A DNA stretch of 64,000 bases from Candidatus Nitrosocosmicus oleophilus (GCF_000802205.1 NZ_CP012850.1:2480001-2544000); one strand, 5' to 3'; counted from the stretch's first letter, positions 18,236 to 28,357 are shown. Notes: generated from the letters alone by a model not told the origin. Numbers and translations: made by a program.

Positions 18236-19417
18236 CAAGACTTATTCTTTTTGAAAAAATTCTTAACTTCTACCCTTCCCTCCCTACCACCATCCCTCCA
18301 GTAACACTACTCTCTCAGAATTGTTATGTACCTTAGGTTTCAGAATGATATTACGATCTGCACTAATATACAAAGCATTTGAATAACTGTAATAGATTGT
18401 AAACGCTCCCCATTACAATATATGAAACATGTGATTAAATAAGATGGAAATTTCCAAATTCAAAGTCATGTTTTAAACCATTCTCTAAAAAATTTTTCTT
18501 GTTATGAAAGTAGCTTATCTTGTTTAGGTGTCCGATCAATATTACGTGCAGTCAAATATACCCCACAACAATCCAACGACAATCAGATGCCTCCCCTTGC
18601 TATTCAAGCAAATACACACATCGATTTGATAAAAAGACTGATGATAAGATGCTTTTTAATCGCTCTGATCAAGAATGAGAATCGAATGGTTCCTATAGTA
18701 ATCCTAATTTCAAAATACAGGATTAACCTGATTACGGGTTTACTATATTTCTGGTCAGGCGTTCTAATATCTTTTGATCGATTGTTTTCTTTTGGATCTT
18801 CTCATACCAAAGCCTTCAGGCGATCCTTTTCCTTATCTATAGTTACAATCAAAACAATAAAATGCTACCCCTTCTATGAAAATTTCACTATAATCAGATC
18901 ATTTCAATACTTATTTATCTCTACATGGTAAAGTATGATTTCTTTTTGGCTTTAATCATTAATATATCTATTTGCAACTCATGGTTTAAAAATATAGTTC
19001 CCTTAATTAAGGAAACAAATTTTTCCCTAACTAAGAGAAATAATATACGAGAAACTGAGGGGACTGGATGTAATGTCAATAACGACTATTATTTATATAT
19101 AGTAACTGTCTAAACACCCGCGCTCACAAGAAGAACTGCTATTAGACTTTTAAGCAGGAACCTTTTGGAAGACACCAAAAATTTGATAATTATTAAAGGC
19201 AATTGACTCTAATTGCAAGCAAGTTCAAAAAATGGAGTATAAGATTTTTGCAATAATGTTTTCACAAAGCTGATAAATTCCTTGAAATAATTATACCCTC
19301 CAAGGTTCTTCTAAATCATGCTCGATTCTTATTATAGAATTAGATTATAGATTCTTATTATAGAATAATAGATTAAAAACCTCATATAAATAATCAGGCA
19401 ATATAGTTCTGATCAAA
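18236..19417. other. Long gene-poor stretch
   Basis: About 1.2 kb without a supported gene. Frames at 18587-18931 and 18925-19113 (plus) are rich in Ile/Phe/Leu/Arg and look like random AT-rich translation. Two tandem palindromes lie near the end (19325-19366). Confidence 0.4.
19325..19366. promoter_or_regulatory. Tandem palindrome, possible operator
   Basis: The 16-nt sequence ATTCTTATTATAGAAT (inverted repeat ATTCT/AGAAT with a 6-nt spacer) occurs at 19325-19340 and again at 19351-19366, a 26-nt period, about 50 nt upstream of the secreted-protein gene at 19418. Dimeric regulators bind such repeats; the role is inferred. Confidence 0.35.
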
Positions 19418-19771
19418 ATGATAGTAAATTTTTCAAGGTTTCAAATACTGAGAATGGTCGTGATCGCAGGTTTGATCCCTGTTAGCGCAATTCAAGGGAC
19501 CAGTTTGATAAGTAGCGTGTTTGCAGACAATCTTTGTTTAGGACCGCTAGCATGCAGCGCTGTAGGCGGGAGTGGTGGTCACGGTGGGAATACTGGCGAT
19601 GCCATAGGCGGAGATATAGGTCCTGGTGGGTCTTGTTTTGCAAAGAATCATGTAACTATAGGAGATGAGTGTGGTGGAAGCACCGGCAGTAGTGAACCCA
19701 GAAGTGGAAGCGGCGATCATAGTATGAACGGAGGCAGAGGTGGAGAGGCACACAATACAGTTCGTAGTTGA
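19418..19771 (+). CDS. Small secreted glycine-rich protein
   Basis: 117 residues. Signal peptide of about 36 residues ending VFADN, then a Gly/Ser-rich, low-complexity mature part with GGHGGNTG, GGDIGPGG and GGRGGEAH stretches and four cysteines (C41, C46, C73, C84 approximately). Such proteins are common at the surface of Nitrososphaerales cells, with unknown function. Coding potential is supported by the sharp rise in GC at 19540-19760 relative to the flanks. Confidence 0.55.
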   Translation: MIVNFSRFQILRMVVIAGLIPVSAIQGTSLISSVFADNLCLGPLACSAVGGSGGHGGNTGDAIGGDIGPGGSCFAKNHVTIGDECGGSTGSSEPRSGSGDHSMNGGRGGEAHNTVRS

Positions 19772-20204
19772 ACCATCTTGGTAACCAAATATCAAGATAT
19801 GCAAGAGGACTTTTCTTGTGAATAATAATCATAAATTTTTTTTGATTGTTACTCATGATACTCGGACTTTAGTTTCTCAGGGAAATGATTTTTAGTATTT
19901 CTATAGTTAAAATAGCATGTATTGCAAATTAACGTAAAGAAATTCTTAATGCTCCAATCAAAAGGACAAAGTTGGTGTAGCTAAACCAATGAAATATTAC
20001 GTTACTACAAGGATTCGAGAACGGTGTTATCAAAAACACAGGGCTTGAGAGGTTATAACATATACAGATCCCATCTCATATTCCCTCTTCTCAAGTTTTC
20101 AAATCGGAACAAGCTATGAAAAGTGAGTTTTTAAACAATATAAGGTCTAGTAACATATGTCGACACTCATCTAATCTTGAAAATTCATGTTTGATCTATC
20201 GGTA
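19772..20204. other. Intergenic stretch
   Basis: Nothing recognised apart from possible lost 5' sequence of the cupredoxin pseudogene that follows. Confidence 0.4.
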
Positions 20205-20495
20205 TGTCCATCTACTCATACAGAAACCAATAACAAGGTATCAATAGCCTCAAATTCATGAGAATTAGCTGATGGACCCTTCTACCCAAACCCCGTGTAA
20301 ATAAACCAAGGGTATATTGTGACCTGGTTAAGTAGGTACTTTGGAATTCATGCCTTAGTAGAGAACCAGGAATTATATAGCTCAAAAGATTGGAGACCAG
20401 ACAATTCATTTGAATTTACAATTTATTTAAGAGGTACATATGAATATCATTGCAAATTACATCCACTTATGACTGGAAAAGTAAATTTAAGATGA
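20205..20495 (+). pseudogene. Cupredoxin (plastocyanin-like) pseudogene
   Basis: One continuous plus-strand frame reads a blue-copper domain: NNKVSIASNS, then a TGA (20259-20261), ELADGPFYPNPV, then a TAA (20298-20300), INQGYIVTW, GIHALVENQELYSSKDW, SFEFTIYLRGTYEYHCKLH, PLMTGKVNLR and TGA at 20493-20495. It aligns well with the intact cupredoxin at 63187-63642 (VSIVPG, PNPI, GxTVxW, YYCILHPGMVGKV). All type-1 copper ligands remain (His in GIHAL, Cys and His in YHCKLH, Met in PLMTG), and the frame is kept, so the two nonsense changes are recent. The signal peptide is not identifiable. Confidence 0.8.
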
Positions 20496-20616
20496 TTCAA
20501 TTGGGTTGTCCAAATTCACATTCTAAAGTTATTTGACCATATTCTCTTGCAATTTTGTTTAAGATGGCCATCATCTATCGCTGCTGGTTAAAGTAGTATG
20601 TATGGTATTAATAAGA

Positions 20617-21096
20617 TCAGCTTAATGCTCCATCGTTGGAAATTAATGATAATCTATTAAAATATTGTTGAAGTGTATCTATGCCTAACAACATTGTGAA
20701 CAATGAATCAAAAAATTTATCTTTAGTTAATCCATCAAAATAAATAAGTTTCTCCATGATAAATTTTTCTATTTTGTCCTTTGATGAATTGCTGTGACGA
20801 GCCAACAAGCCTAATTGGTATAATGCCATTAGTAAGTCGGGTATAAATCGATTCTTTTCCTTTGATGGTAAAAGAGATAAAGAATTTTTCTGTTGTTTTG
20901 AGAAATTCATTGACGTAATTAATGTTACCTTATCATGTAGATCATCTACAATAATATTGACATTCCTATTATTAGATTTAGCCACTAGATTCATAACAAC
21001 CGAAGGGTCTTCGATTTCATCAAATCTCCAAATATCACTTTCTTCTACAAGCCATCGCTTTATTCTCAGCGATATTTCGTGTTGAGACAATGACAT
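20617..21096 (-). CDS. DUF2299-like hypothetical protein
   Basis: 159 residues, soluble, no signal peptide. Begins with an amphipathic helix RIKRWLVEESDIW and then strands (VVMNLVAKS, NVNIIVDDL, KVTLITSMNFS) followed by three helices. This order, a short helix, a sheet and a helical C-terminal half, resembles archaeal DUF2299 proteins, which have a secretion-chaperone-like fold. The similarity is by overall pattern only. A second protein with a comparable pattern is at 44683. Confidence 0.55.
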   Translation of the reverse strand: MSLSQHEISLRIKRWLVEESDIWRFDEIEDPSVVMNLVAKSNNRNVNIIVDDLHDKVTLITSMNFSKQQKNSLSLLPSKEKNRFIPDLLMALYQLGLLARHSNSSKDKIEKFIMEKLIYFDGLTKDKFFDSLFTMLLGIDTLQQYFNRLSLISNDGALS

Positions 21097-21939
21097 CTTA
21101 ATTAATTTAAAATTGCCTCTATATAATCATATAATGGTAAAAATATATGAGAATAAAGACATCACTCCCAAAAGCACCATGAAAATTAAGATGTTATTTT
21201 ATAATAAACAGGTCAACTACTAGACCTAACTCGCCTATACATGTGTTGGTGATGAAAGTTTGTCGTTAGGTATTAACCCAAAAATTAGATTGACATGTGG
21301 ATATATTTTAACCTGGGGTTTGATGAAGTATTCAATAGAACTGGGCACTGGATCCAACTTCAATCAACCAATGTAAGGGCTCTTCTGTTGCTAGTACTCG
21401 TCTCAAGGGCCCAGATGTATTTTTTGTTCATGGTATCGGGCATCACTGGATACCAAAGGAAGGGGTCTCTTTTTAAGATGAAAATACCAATACAGAATAT
21501 CTAAATGTCCAAATTTACCCGAAATCAAAATTCAAAGTTAAGAGAATCAAACTTGATGGCTTTACAAATACTCTGACTCTACGTAGAGATATTCTTGAAA
21601 TCAAATTGTCATAGACTGATACACCCTTCATATCCATGGATAAAGTTCTTTCCAAGGGCCGCTATGGATGAACATTCACAAATCCAACCTGTACATAATC
21701 AAATCACCGTTAGTCTATGAATCGGGTTAGTATGGTGAGATAATAAATCTGTAGTGAGATTTAATAAGACATGAAATTCTCTAGCTGGTCTCGAATTAAA
21801 CCGTACGTATGACAACATTTGAGCATTCAACCTTTTCCAAATGATATAACCATAAATGAATCACTCGAGTAAGAAAAAAATGGATCTAAAAAATGATGAT
21901 AAACAGTCTAGTTGATTGTTAGATAATTATTGCTATTTC
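21097..21939. other. Gene-poor stretch
   Basis: No supported gene. Around 21340-21475 (plus) a frame ending KGPDVFFVHGIGHHWIPKE looks protein-like but has no identified family; the frame at 21295-21504 overlaps it in another phase. Confidence 0.35.
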
Positions 21940-22428
21940 CTATTTTTTGACAAAACAAAATTTCAACAGATCTAAAATTTTTTCCTTAACAAGTTCTGTA
22001 GTAATTTCATCTAAAGTGAATGTTCCTTCACGACCTGCTGTACCCTCTTCTTGCATCATCTTTTGCATGTAGAGAGTTACCTTATTTGGCTCTTCAATAA
22101 AGAATGTTAAAGAAGGATGTCTGTCTTGAGCTGACGAAATATCCTTATAAGGATATATATCTAGTTTCATTTCGGTCACGAATCTTCCTTGTATTTTGTC
22201 TATTATGTCACACCTGATATCGTGCAAAATGAGCTTATTCTTAATTTCCTTAAAGACGGGAAAGATAACTGTATGAACTTTTTTGGAAAATCCTTCAGTA
22301 AATTCATCAAGATTTTCTCTAGATGGGTCATCTGAATCTTGGTTTTCTCTAGTTGAAGCGACATAACTATCAATAACCTTGTCAATTTCATCGTCAATGT
22401 TCATTTTTATTGGATATTCTCTTTGCAT
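21940..22428 (-). CDS. Hypothetical acidic protein
   Basis: 162 residues; ATG 22428 or 22404 (MNIDDEIDKV) could be the start. Mixed alpha/beta: helix FTEGFSKKVHTVIFPVFKEIKNKL, then strands with CDIIDKIQGRFVTEMKLDIYP and PSLTFFIEEPNKVTLYMQ, an EEGTAGREGTFTLDEI segment and a final helix LVKEKILDLLKFC. The strand-loop-strand order suggests a small cytosolic binding domain. No family recognised. Confidence 0.6.
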   Translation of the reverse strand: MQREYPIKMNIDDEIDKVIDSYVASTRENQDSDDPSRENLDEFTEGFSKKVHTVIFPVFKEIKNKLILHDIRCDIIDKIQGRFVTEMKLDIYPYKDISSAQDRHPSLTFFIEEPNKVTLYMQKMMQEEGTAGREGTFTLDEITTELVKEKILDLLKFCFVKK

Positions 22429-23451
22429 ATGAGTAACACCATATATAAATTTGAAACAAAATTATGGCAAATGCATAAAGAAACGTTAACCCAATGATGC
22501 TTCAAATATATATTAAGCTCAACTATGGGCACAAAATAGCCTAATATCCATACCCACAATATGCATTGGCCCAGTTGGCTAGGATCATGCTAATATTCAT
22601 TAGGCTACTTCATTATTGGCCTGAATGAAGAAGGAATAACCCCGGGATTTATTGTCGATGTAGACAATAATACAGTAAAAGGACAGGTGATTTTAAAGTA
22701 TGTTTAGGAGGCTCTCATGGTTAATTATTTAACAATCCGCGTTATTCCATTCAGAGAGTTTAAGAGCATAATAGTCATTTATCATTTTTGCTCTAAGGGC
22801 AGTTAGCTACTGATTTAACTTTGAAACTAACTTAAATAATTCAAAGCTTTCGATAACTATTGAGTCAAAGTAAAAAAAATTTCAATTCACTTCCAAACGC
22901 AGTCATCGTTTAGGATTGAAACTAAAATTAGACTTGTTAGTCGACAATCAAATATCTTTCAATAGTTTCTAATGATATTCAGATTGTATGGGTCTGAAAC
23001 AGGCCATAAAAAGAGAAAGTTGTATGTGATTTTAACTTCTCGAATCAACGAGAAGTAACTGTTGAAAATAGCAATCAGGCAATTTGATTTCTAAGGCCTT
23101 ACTAGAAACTTTATTTTAACTTTTGCTGTTATTACATCATGTTTTTGTCAAAATTTGGATTTTAACTATTTGCTCATTTCCAAATATTTCTGTACTTGAA
23201 ATTTATTTCTAGATTTAGTATCTAATATGACAAGATAGTAACTATTTCCATTGTTTCTTTAATCTACCGGCTCATCCGAGTTTCTGATAAAATGACGAAA
23301 TTGCTAGTTAGGCCATACAGTCAATATCATGGACTATTAACGTAATGGGTTGTCTACACTTTTAGATATTGATAAGTAATCCTTGTCTGAAGCATTTCTT
23401 TTAATTTGCCACAGCAGATTTAAGGTTTTCGAAAGAATCTTGCCGTTAAAT
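22429..23451. other. Long gene-poor stretch
   Basis: About 1 kb. Contains one protein-like fragment at 22594-22707 (plus). Nothing else recognised. Confidence 0.4.
22594..22707 (+). pseudogene. Possible C-terminal gene fragment
   Basis: A 37-codon stretch between a TAA and a TAG reads GYFIIGLNEEGITPGFI followed by VDVDNNTVKGQVILKYV. Alternating hydrophobicity and Gly/Pro/Asp content look like the end of a beta-rich secreted protein. There is no start codon and no matching upstream frame. Could be chance. Confidence 0.25.
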
Positions 23452-23697
23452 TCATTCGTTTTCTACGTTTTCTGTCACGATCATAGACAAAACAGAGCGA
23501 ATTTTATCCAAATTTTTGATTTTCCAAGCAATAATTTCCTTTATAGTTTCCTTATCGTTGGTAGAAAATTTTACGATAATATCATAAACTCCAAATACTC
23601 TATATACTTCAACAACTTCTGGAATTTTCCTAATTTTCTCGATCACTTCATTCTCCGATCCTAGCTCGCAGTTTATCAGTACATAGGCTAATGGCAC
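23452..23697 (-). CDS. Lrp/AsnC ligand-binding (RAM) domain protein
   Basis: 81 residues, a stand-alone RAM/Lrp effector domain: AYVLINCELGSENEVIEKI, PEVVEVYRVFGVYDIIVKF and a C-terminal beta-strand KIRSVLSMIV. The DNA-binding half of Lrp proteins is absent. Such proteins oligomerise and sense amino acids or modulate full-length Lrp regulators; they are frequent in Thaumarchaeota. Standalone gene. Confidence 0.85.
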   Translation of the reverse strand: MPLAYVLINCELGSENEVIEKIRKIPEVVEVYRVFGVYDIIVKFSTNDKETIKEIIAWKIKNLDKIRSVLSMIVTENVENE

Positions 23698-24676
23698 ACT
23701 ATAATAAAACCATACAAAAATAAAAAAATGTTTCTGCCTAGTTAACTATTAAATTCATTCTGAAATTTGAACAGAAAAATGAACCAAGTAAGCAATTTTA
23801 GAATTTTAAGATTCGATTCATGATAGTCATAATTCAGTGTAAGAAAGGGTGGACAATTTAAGAAACAGAGGATGACATATGATAACGAGTAAAATATTAA
23901 AAATTGTGGAAGGTAATTGCAATCATAGTCTAGCAATGTCACGGTAATTATAGATCGAGCTATGATATTTCTCCAGCTAAACTTTTGGCGAATAATTATC
24001 ATACAATTCATTTTAGTGTTTAACTAACACAAACTGTGTACGGTCAAGTTTAATCAATTCAGAAGAATTGAGCCAAGATTTGATCTTTTGTATTTCCAAG
24101 TTAGTTCCCACTAGATAAATTGCATGTTAGATAATTACATGGGGTCTACAATCTAATACTAGAAATATACCGCCCCCAAGATAAACAAGTAAGGCAATCG
24201 CAAAAGTCATTGAACACTCCCCCTCCTATGTCAAGATTTTCGTTTATCCATTGCTACGTTTGACTCCTTGTCTGAATTATTTCACCAATACCTATCAAGA
24301 CTCATGTTTAACCTTAGTTTGGAAAGATAGGAACGATTCAGAAGACTGGAGCCAAGCCATCAAGCTGAAAAATGATTGTATAATTGATACTATTAAGGGG
24401 TAATACATCTAGATGATAGGCTTCGGTGAGTCCTCTGCAAATTTCAGATTGTTTCACTAGTATCACTATCTGCTTCATTCGATCATAATTCAGAAATATC
24501 AAAAAGGACATGCAATATCTCAAATCCGATTAATTTTTTAATGGTTCATGGATGGTAGCAGCAGATCCAAAATATATGATATAGGTGGGAAATTAAATCT
24601 GATTGTTGTTTTTACCAAAAATAACTTAATTCATCTCCAAGAAATTCTTTTATAGGACAATAAACACTAATTGACG
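23698..24676. other. Long gene-poor stretch
   Basis: About 1 kb; frames at 23742-24011 and 24338-24523 (minus) have no supporting likeness. AT-rich sequence in the last 100 bases may hold the promoter of the 24677 gene. Confidence 0.4.
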
Positions 24677-25264
24677 ATGAAACAAACTTTCACCTATAAT
24701 AAGTCGATTTTTGCTATAGTAGTTGCACTGAGCGCTATTGTTACTCTGTTGTCGTCCGGAGTAGCTCAGGGTCAAGATAGTAATTTATCTCAGAATGAAC
24801 CATTAAAATCAACCGATAATTCTACAAACGGAGGGAACGATATCACTTTCATTAGTATTCCTGTTGAAAAAGGCTATGTCAATGGAAATTTATCATATTT
24901 CATAAGTACGGATGCATCTGAGGAAAGGATTGTATCCTCAGTTACCAATACGACCAAATTTGACGTTAACTATGCTCCGACTCTCAGTAATACATCGGAA
25001 ATTGCTCGTCAACAGGGTTTTGTATTTACAAATGGAATATTAGGGAACGGTACATTTGACCATCAACTTCCAGTCGCATCAGCAACTTCCGGAGATGAAG
25101 GGTATAGTCCTTTATTCGAAATTAATTATGTGAAATGGAATAATGAATCTCAAGCAAGAATCTTAAAATCTGCAGCTGACATAATGGATGCACAAGCAAA
25201 GGGTGAACTATCTATAGAAAAATCAAATGTAATAATAAATAGTCCGGCTGTGAAGATAAAATAA
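24677..25264 (+). CDS. Secreted protein of the DUF7482 type
   Basis: 195 residues from ATG 24677. Signal peptide about 1-33 ending GVAQG, then an Asn/Ser-rich linker and one compact beta-rich domain: ITFISIPVEKGYVNGN, YFISTDASEE, TKFDVNYAPTLSNT, RQQGFVFTNGILGNG, QLPVASATSGDEGYSPL and INYVKWN. The pattern matches secreted archaeal proteins annotated DUF7482 as far as I recall. Extracellular; function unknown. Followed 312 nt later by the membrane-binding protein fusion, possibly separately transcribed. Confidence 0.7.
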   Translation: MKQTFTYNKSIFAIVVALSAIVTLLSSGVAQGQDSNLSQNEPLKSTDNSTNGGNDITFISIPVEKGYVNGNLSYFISTDASEERIVSSVTNTTKFDVNYAPTLSNTSEIARQQGFVFTNGILGNGTFDHQLPVASATSGDEGYSPLFEINYVKWNNESQARILKSAADIMDAQAKGELSIEKSNVIINSPAVKIK

Positions 25265-25576
25265 TTCCATTATTTTTTATTTGGGGAAACAGCCTGGAAT
25301 TTTAACTTTTGTAACAAAAAGGCATGTTCTCATCTATACAATTTCCGGTTAAATAATTTTTCCGAATATTAATACTTGTTTAATAGTCCACTAGGAATAT
25401 GAAGGTTTGAAGGTTTTAAAAAACTATAGTCGATAAATGATCCCAATCTAAATCAAGCATTAGATGGATAAGAATTTAAGATTTGATTGCTAAATTAGGT
25501 GATCTCTCTGCGATGAAATGAAAATTCATTTAAAAGTTTAATAGGCCTTTTAACCATCCAAAGAAAAAGAGAATCA
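25265..25576. other. Intergenic stretch, nothing recognised
   Basis: 312 nt spacer; no structure or ORF stands out. Confidence 0.4.
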
Positions 25577-27742
25577 TTGCGGCCTTTGTATTTTTTTGTG
25601 GCTTTGTTATCTGCAATAGCAATTGCAAACCTTGTAATCATCCTTGCAGATTCAGACAGCAGAATGATTTATTCGAGTTGGATGTTGATTATTAATTCAT
25701 CTATCGCTGCAGGATTATCCTTGATAGCCCTAGTAAAGGATAGATCCAACATAAAAAGGGACAGGACGGCGATACATCTTACCGTCGGTCTTGTATTCTG
25801 GTTTATCGCAAACATAATTTGGGGGTACTATGAAATAGTCCTTGATATAGTATCTCCGGTACCCTCATTAGCTGATTTGTTCTTGTTGTCTGCTTATGGT
25901 TTTTTAATATACAGGTTACTGGTAACTTACAAGAAACTCGGAGAAATAACGAACAAAAAAATAATATATATCGTATCAATTGGAACAGGCTTTTTCCTTA
26001 TTTACATTCTAAATTTGATGCTTAGCCTTACGGAAATTTCTAACTTCAGAGGGCTGATGTTGTTTTTAGTTACGATAGCTTACCCAATTTTGAACTCTAT
26101 CCTTACAGTTCTAGCACTAACTATTCTTCTCAATATCAAAAATGAAAAACACCATTTTATTCCATGGATATGCGAGCTAATTGGCCTATTGGCTATTGTT
26201 ATTGGAGATAGCTGGTTTGCCATTATAGTATTAACGGCTTTTGTGGAACAAATTTGGATTTCAGCGATATTGCTCTCGGCCCACTATTTACTGATTGCAG
26301 GAGGCTTGGTATGGTATCTACGCCACTATAGTAATTGGGAACTTAGGATATCAGACAACTCAATAACAAAAAACGTTAGAAAAATATTTTCTACTAAAGT
26401 AGTATTTTTATTCATCATTCCAACAGCTTTTGTTGTTATTATTATTTTGTATCTGCCAATAAATTTTGCAACGTTAGCAAATCAAGTAGGAGTACCATGG
26501 ATTTATCCAGCATATCATGAACCACTTCAATCAAATAGTATCTATCAAGAGTACATAGTTGGTGCAATCGTCCCGCAATCTGGTTCGTTGTCCTCAATAG
26601 GAAAACCTGTTCTTGCTTCACTAGAAAAGGCCGAAAACGACGTTAATGGATATTTTGAATCACATAATATATCATCTAGAGTCAAATTATTAGTATCAGA
26701 CTCAAAAACTAGTCCAGAGGAATCACTTGCGGCAATTAAGAAGTTATATTCGTCTGGAGCTAGGGTGGTTGTGGGTCCTGCTACGAGCACGGCTGTTTCT
26801 GCTGTCCTTGATTTCGCAAATGAAAATAATATTACCTTATTAAGCTATGCTAGCACTTCCCCAAAGCTGTCTATAGCTGGTGATAATCTTTTCAGATTGG
26901 TACCAGACGATAAAAGCCAAGGTAAAGTTATTGCTAAAAAGATGATGGAAGATGGAATTAAAGTTGTAGTTCCTTTTTGGAGATCCGATATCTATGGCAA
27001 CGAGTTGGCCAACGCTACCAAACATTATTTTGAAAAACTGGGAGGCAGGGTAGAGGAAGGAGTAAGTTACAAGCCACATACTGGAAAATTTGCTACCAGT
27101 CTTCACAGGATTAATTTTATCATGTGGAATCAAGAACTCAAAAAGATGAACACTATGGTATCTGATGCCATAACAAAGTACGGTAAGGAATCAGTAGGTG
27201 TTTACGTGATCTCTTACGATGAGATCACACCGATATTGATCCAAGCCCAATTGTTTGATAATCTTGGCAAGGTAAGGTGGTATGGTAGTGATAGTGTAGC
27301 TGAGAACCACCATCTCACCAAAAATATCGATTCAGCGGACTTTGCTATCCAGACTGGATTCATAAACCCATTATTTTCTGTTGAAAACGATAACCAAACA
27401 GCACATGAGATAGAGAATGATTCAGGCGGCGATGGTGTCGGAGCACATGATAGTTCCATGACCTATGCAGCTACTGCATACGACTCATTCTGGATTGCTT
27501 CAAAAAGTTTGGAAAAAAATTTTACCATGGAGATAAATAATAAAGAAATGAACAGGAACGACTTTAATGATATTTTAGCAGAAACTGCCGAATCATATGA
27601 TGGGACTACTGGTAAAATAGATTTAAACTTGGCTGGGGATCGAATAAGCGAAAACTATGACTTTTGGTACGTTGTCAAAGACAATTCTACTGGTGGGTTC
27701 AAGTGGGAGACAGCATCCAAAACCCTTGAACCTCATCACTAA
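25577..27742 (+). CDS. Multi-helix membrane domain fused to LivK-type binding protein
   Basis: 721 residues from TTG 25577. Residues 1-300 contain about nine hydrophobic helices with short polar turns. After the last helix (about 275-293) the protein is extracellular: residues 315-710 are a type I periplasmic binding protein like LivK/LivJ (YIVGAIVPQSGSLSSIGK, VKLLVSDSKTSPEESLAAIKKL, GARVVVGPATSTAV, LLSYASTSPKLS, LFRLVPDDKSQGKVIA, VPFWRSDIYGNEL, VRWYGSDS, YDSFWIASKSLE). No ABC permease or ATPase is adjacent, and no kinase domain is present. It could be a receptor or part of a larger sensing complex rather than a transporter. The fusion is unusual. Confidence 0.75.
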   Translation: MRPLYFFVALLSAIAIANLVIILADSDSRMIYSSWMLIINSSIAAGLSLIALVKDRSNIKRDRTAIHLTVGLVFWFIANIIWGYYEIVLDIVSPVPSLADLFLLSAYGFLIYRLLVTYKKLGEITNKKIIYIVSIGTGFFLIYILNLMLSLTEISNFRGLMLFLVTIAYPILNSILTVLALTILLNIKNEKHHFIPWICELIGLLAIVIGDSWFAIIVLTAFVEQIWISAILLSAHYLLIAGGLVWYLRHYSNWELRISDNSITKNVRKIFSTKVVFLFIIPTAFVVIIILYLPINFATLANQVGVPWIYPAYHEPLQSNSIYQEYIVGAIVPQSGSLSSIGKPVLASLEKAENDVNGYFESHNISSRVKLLVSDSKTSPEESLAAIKKLYSSGARVVVGPATSTAVSAVLDFANENNITLLSYASTSPKLSIAGDNLFRLVPDDKSQGKVIAKKMMEDGIKVVVPFWRSDIYGNELANATKHYFEKLGGRVEEGVSYKPHTGKFATSLHRINFIMWNQELKKMNTMVSDAITKYGKESVGVYVISYDEITPILIQAQLFDNLGKVRWYGSDSVAENHHLTKNIDSADFAIQTGFINPLFSVENDNQTAHEIENDSGGDGVGAHDSSMTYAATAYDSFWIASKSLEKNFTMEINNKEMNRNDFNDILAETAESYDGTTGKIDLNLAGDRISENYDFWYVVKDNSTGGFKWETASKTLEPHH

Positions 27743-27856
27743 ACAGACCACTAGAATTCAATTTGGCTTAAGTCACGTAATTATAGAAGTAGGTTTCCCC
27801 GAACAGGGTCGATGCCCCAGTGTTCTTATATATCTGAATCTTGTATATATCCAGTT

Positions 27857-28030
27857 ATGATGTCAAATATTATGAAATGTAAATGCGGTACAAGAGACAT
27901 TATAAAAGCAAAAAACAATGAATCGGTGGAACATTTCATGCTAAGCAAGAGATGTCCAAGATGTGGGACTGTAGGTGCCTGGAAACAACTGTCTCAAGAT
28001 GAATATATGTGGGAAAAAGCCAAGAGTTAA
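27857..28030 (+). CDS. Small zinc-ribbon protein
   Basis: 57 residues from ATG 27857 (MMSNIMKCKCGTRD); a longer frame from 27812 adds 15 unlikely residues. Cysteine pairs CKCG and CPRCG are about 30 residues apart, a likely zinc ribbon, followed by WKQL...YMWEK. TATA-like TTATATAT and TGTATATATCC lie just upstream. Role unknown; small archaeal zinc ribbons often bind RNA polymerase, RNA or the ribosome. Confidence 0.65.
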   Translation: MMSNIMKCKCGTRDIIKAKNNESVEHFMLSKRCPRCGTVGAWKQLSQDEYMWEKAKS

Positions 28031-28156
28031 ACAGATTTATCTACAGCTGCAACCGTTATTACAACGTTATAGAATTTATTAATTATATGATTAGTATATA
28101 GCCAGATATATTTTGGCATTAAACTTTTAAAAAAAGAGAATACCAAATGGGTATAT

Positions 28157-28357
28157 TTATTTTTTATAAGAGTGATTTTTTCGTATGTGATCCTTAAGTT
28201 TATCCATATCGGAAAATTTGTCTCCGCAGTTAGAACAGTCATAAGATTGATTGTTAGAATGAAACAAAAGTTGGTGATGCATTGCATCTTCGACTTTTCG
28301 AAATCTCCTTCCACAGATATCACACCTGTGCTTTTTAAACAAAGCCGAAAAATCCAT
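28157..28357 (-). CDS. Two-finger C2H2 zinc-finger protein
   Basis: 66 residues with two C2H2 fingers: CDICGRRF...HHQLLFH and CSNCGDKF...HIRKNH, with 12-residue cores. The protein is basic overall and probably binds nucleic acid. C2H2 proteins of this size are typical of archaea of this group. A 98-residue frame on the same strand (28027-28323) overlaps it in another phase and is rejected. Confidence 0.8.
   Translation of the reverse strand: MDFSALFKKHRCDICGRRFRKVEDAMHHQLLFHSNNQSYDCSNCGDKFSDMDKLKDHIRKNHSYKK

Noticed and set aside
18587-18931. 114-codon plus-strand ORF
   Set aside because: Long but rich in Ile/Phe/Leu/Arg and Ser without any motif; an equally open minus-strand frame with an in-frame TGA overlaps it, so neither is convincing.
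21340-21475. Protein-like plus-strand piece ending KGPDVFFVHGIGHHW
   Set aside because: Could be a fossil, but no family could be named and the overlapping frame 21295-21504 is similarly open.
24338-24523. 61-codon minus-strand ORF
   Set aside because: No family likeness or start signal.
28027-28323. 98-codon minus-strand ORF
   Set aside because: Overlaps the clear C2H2 zinc-finger gene in another frame; shadow.
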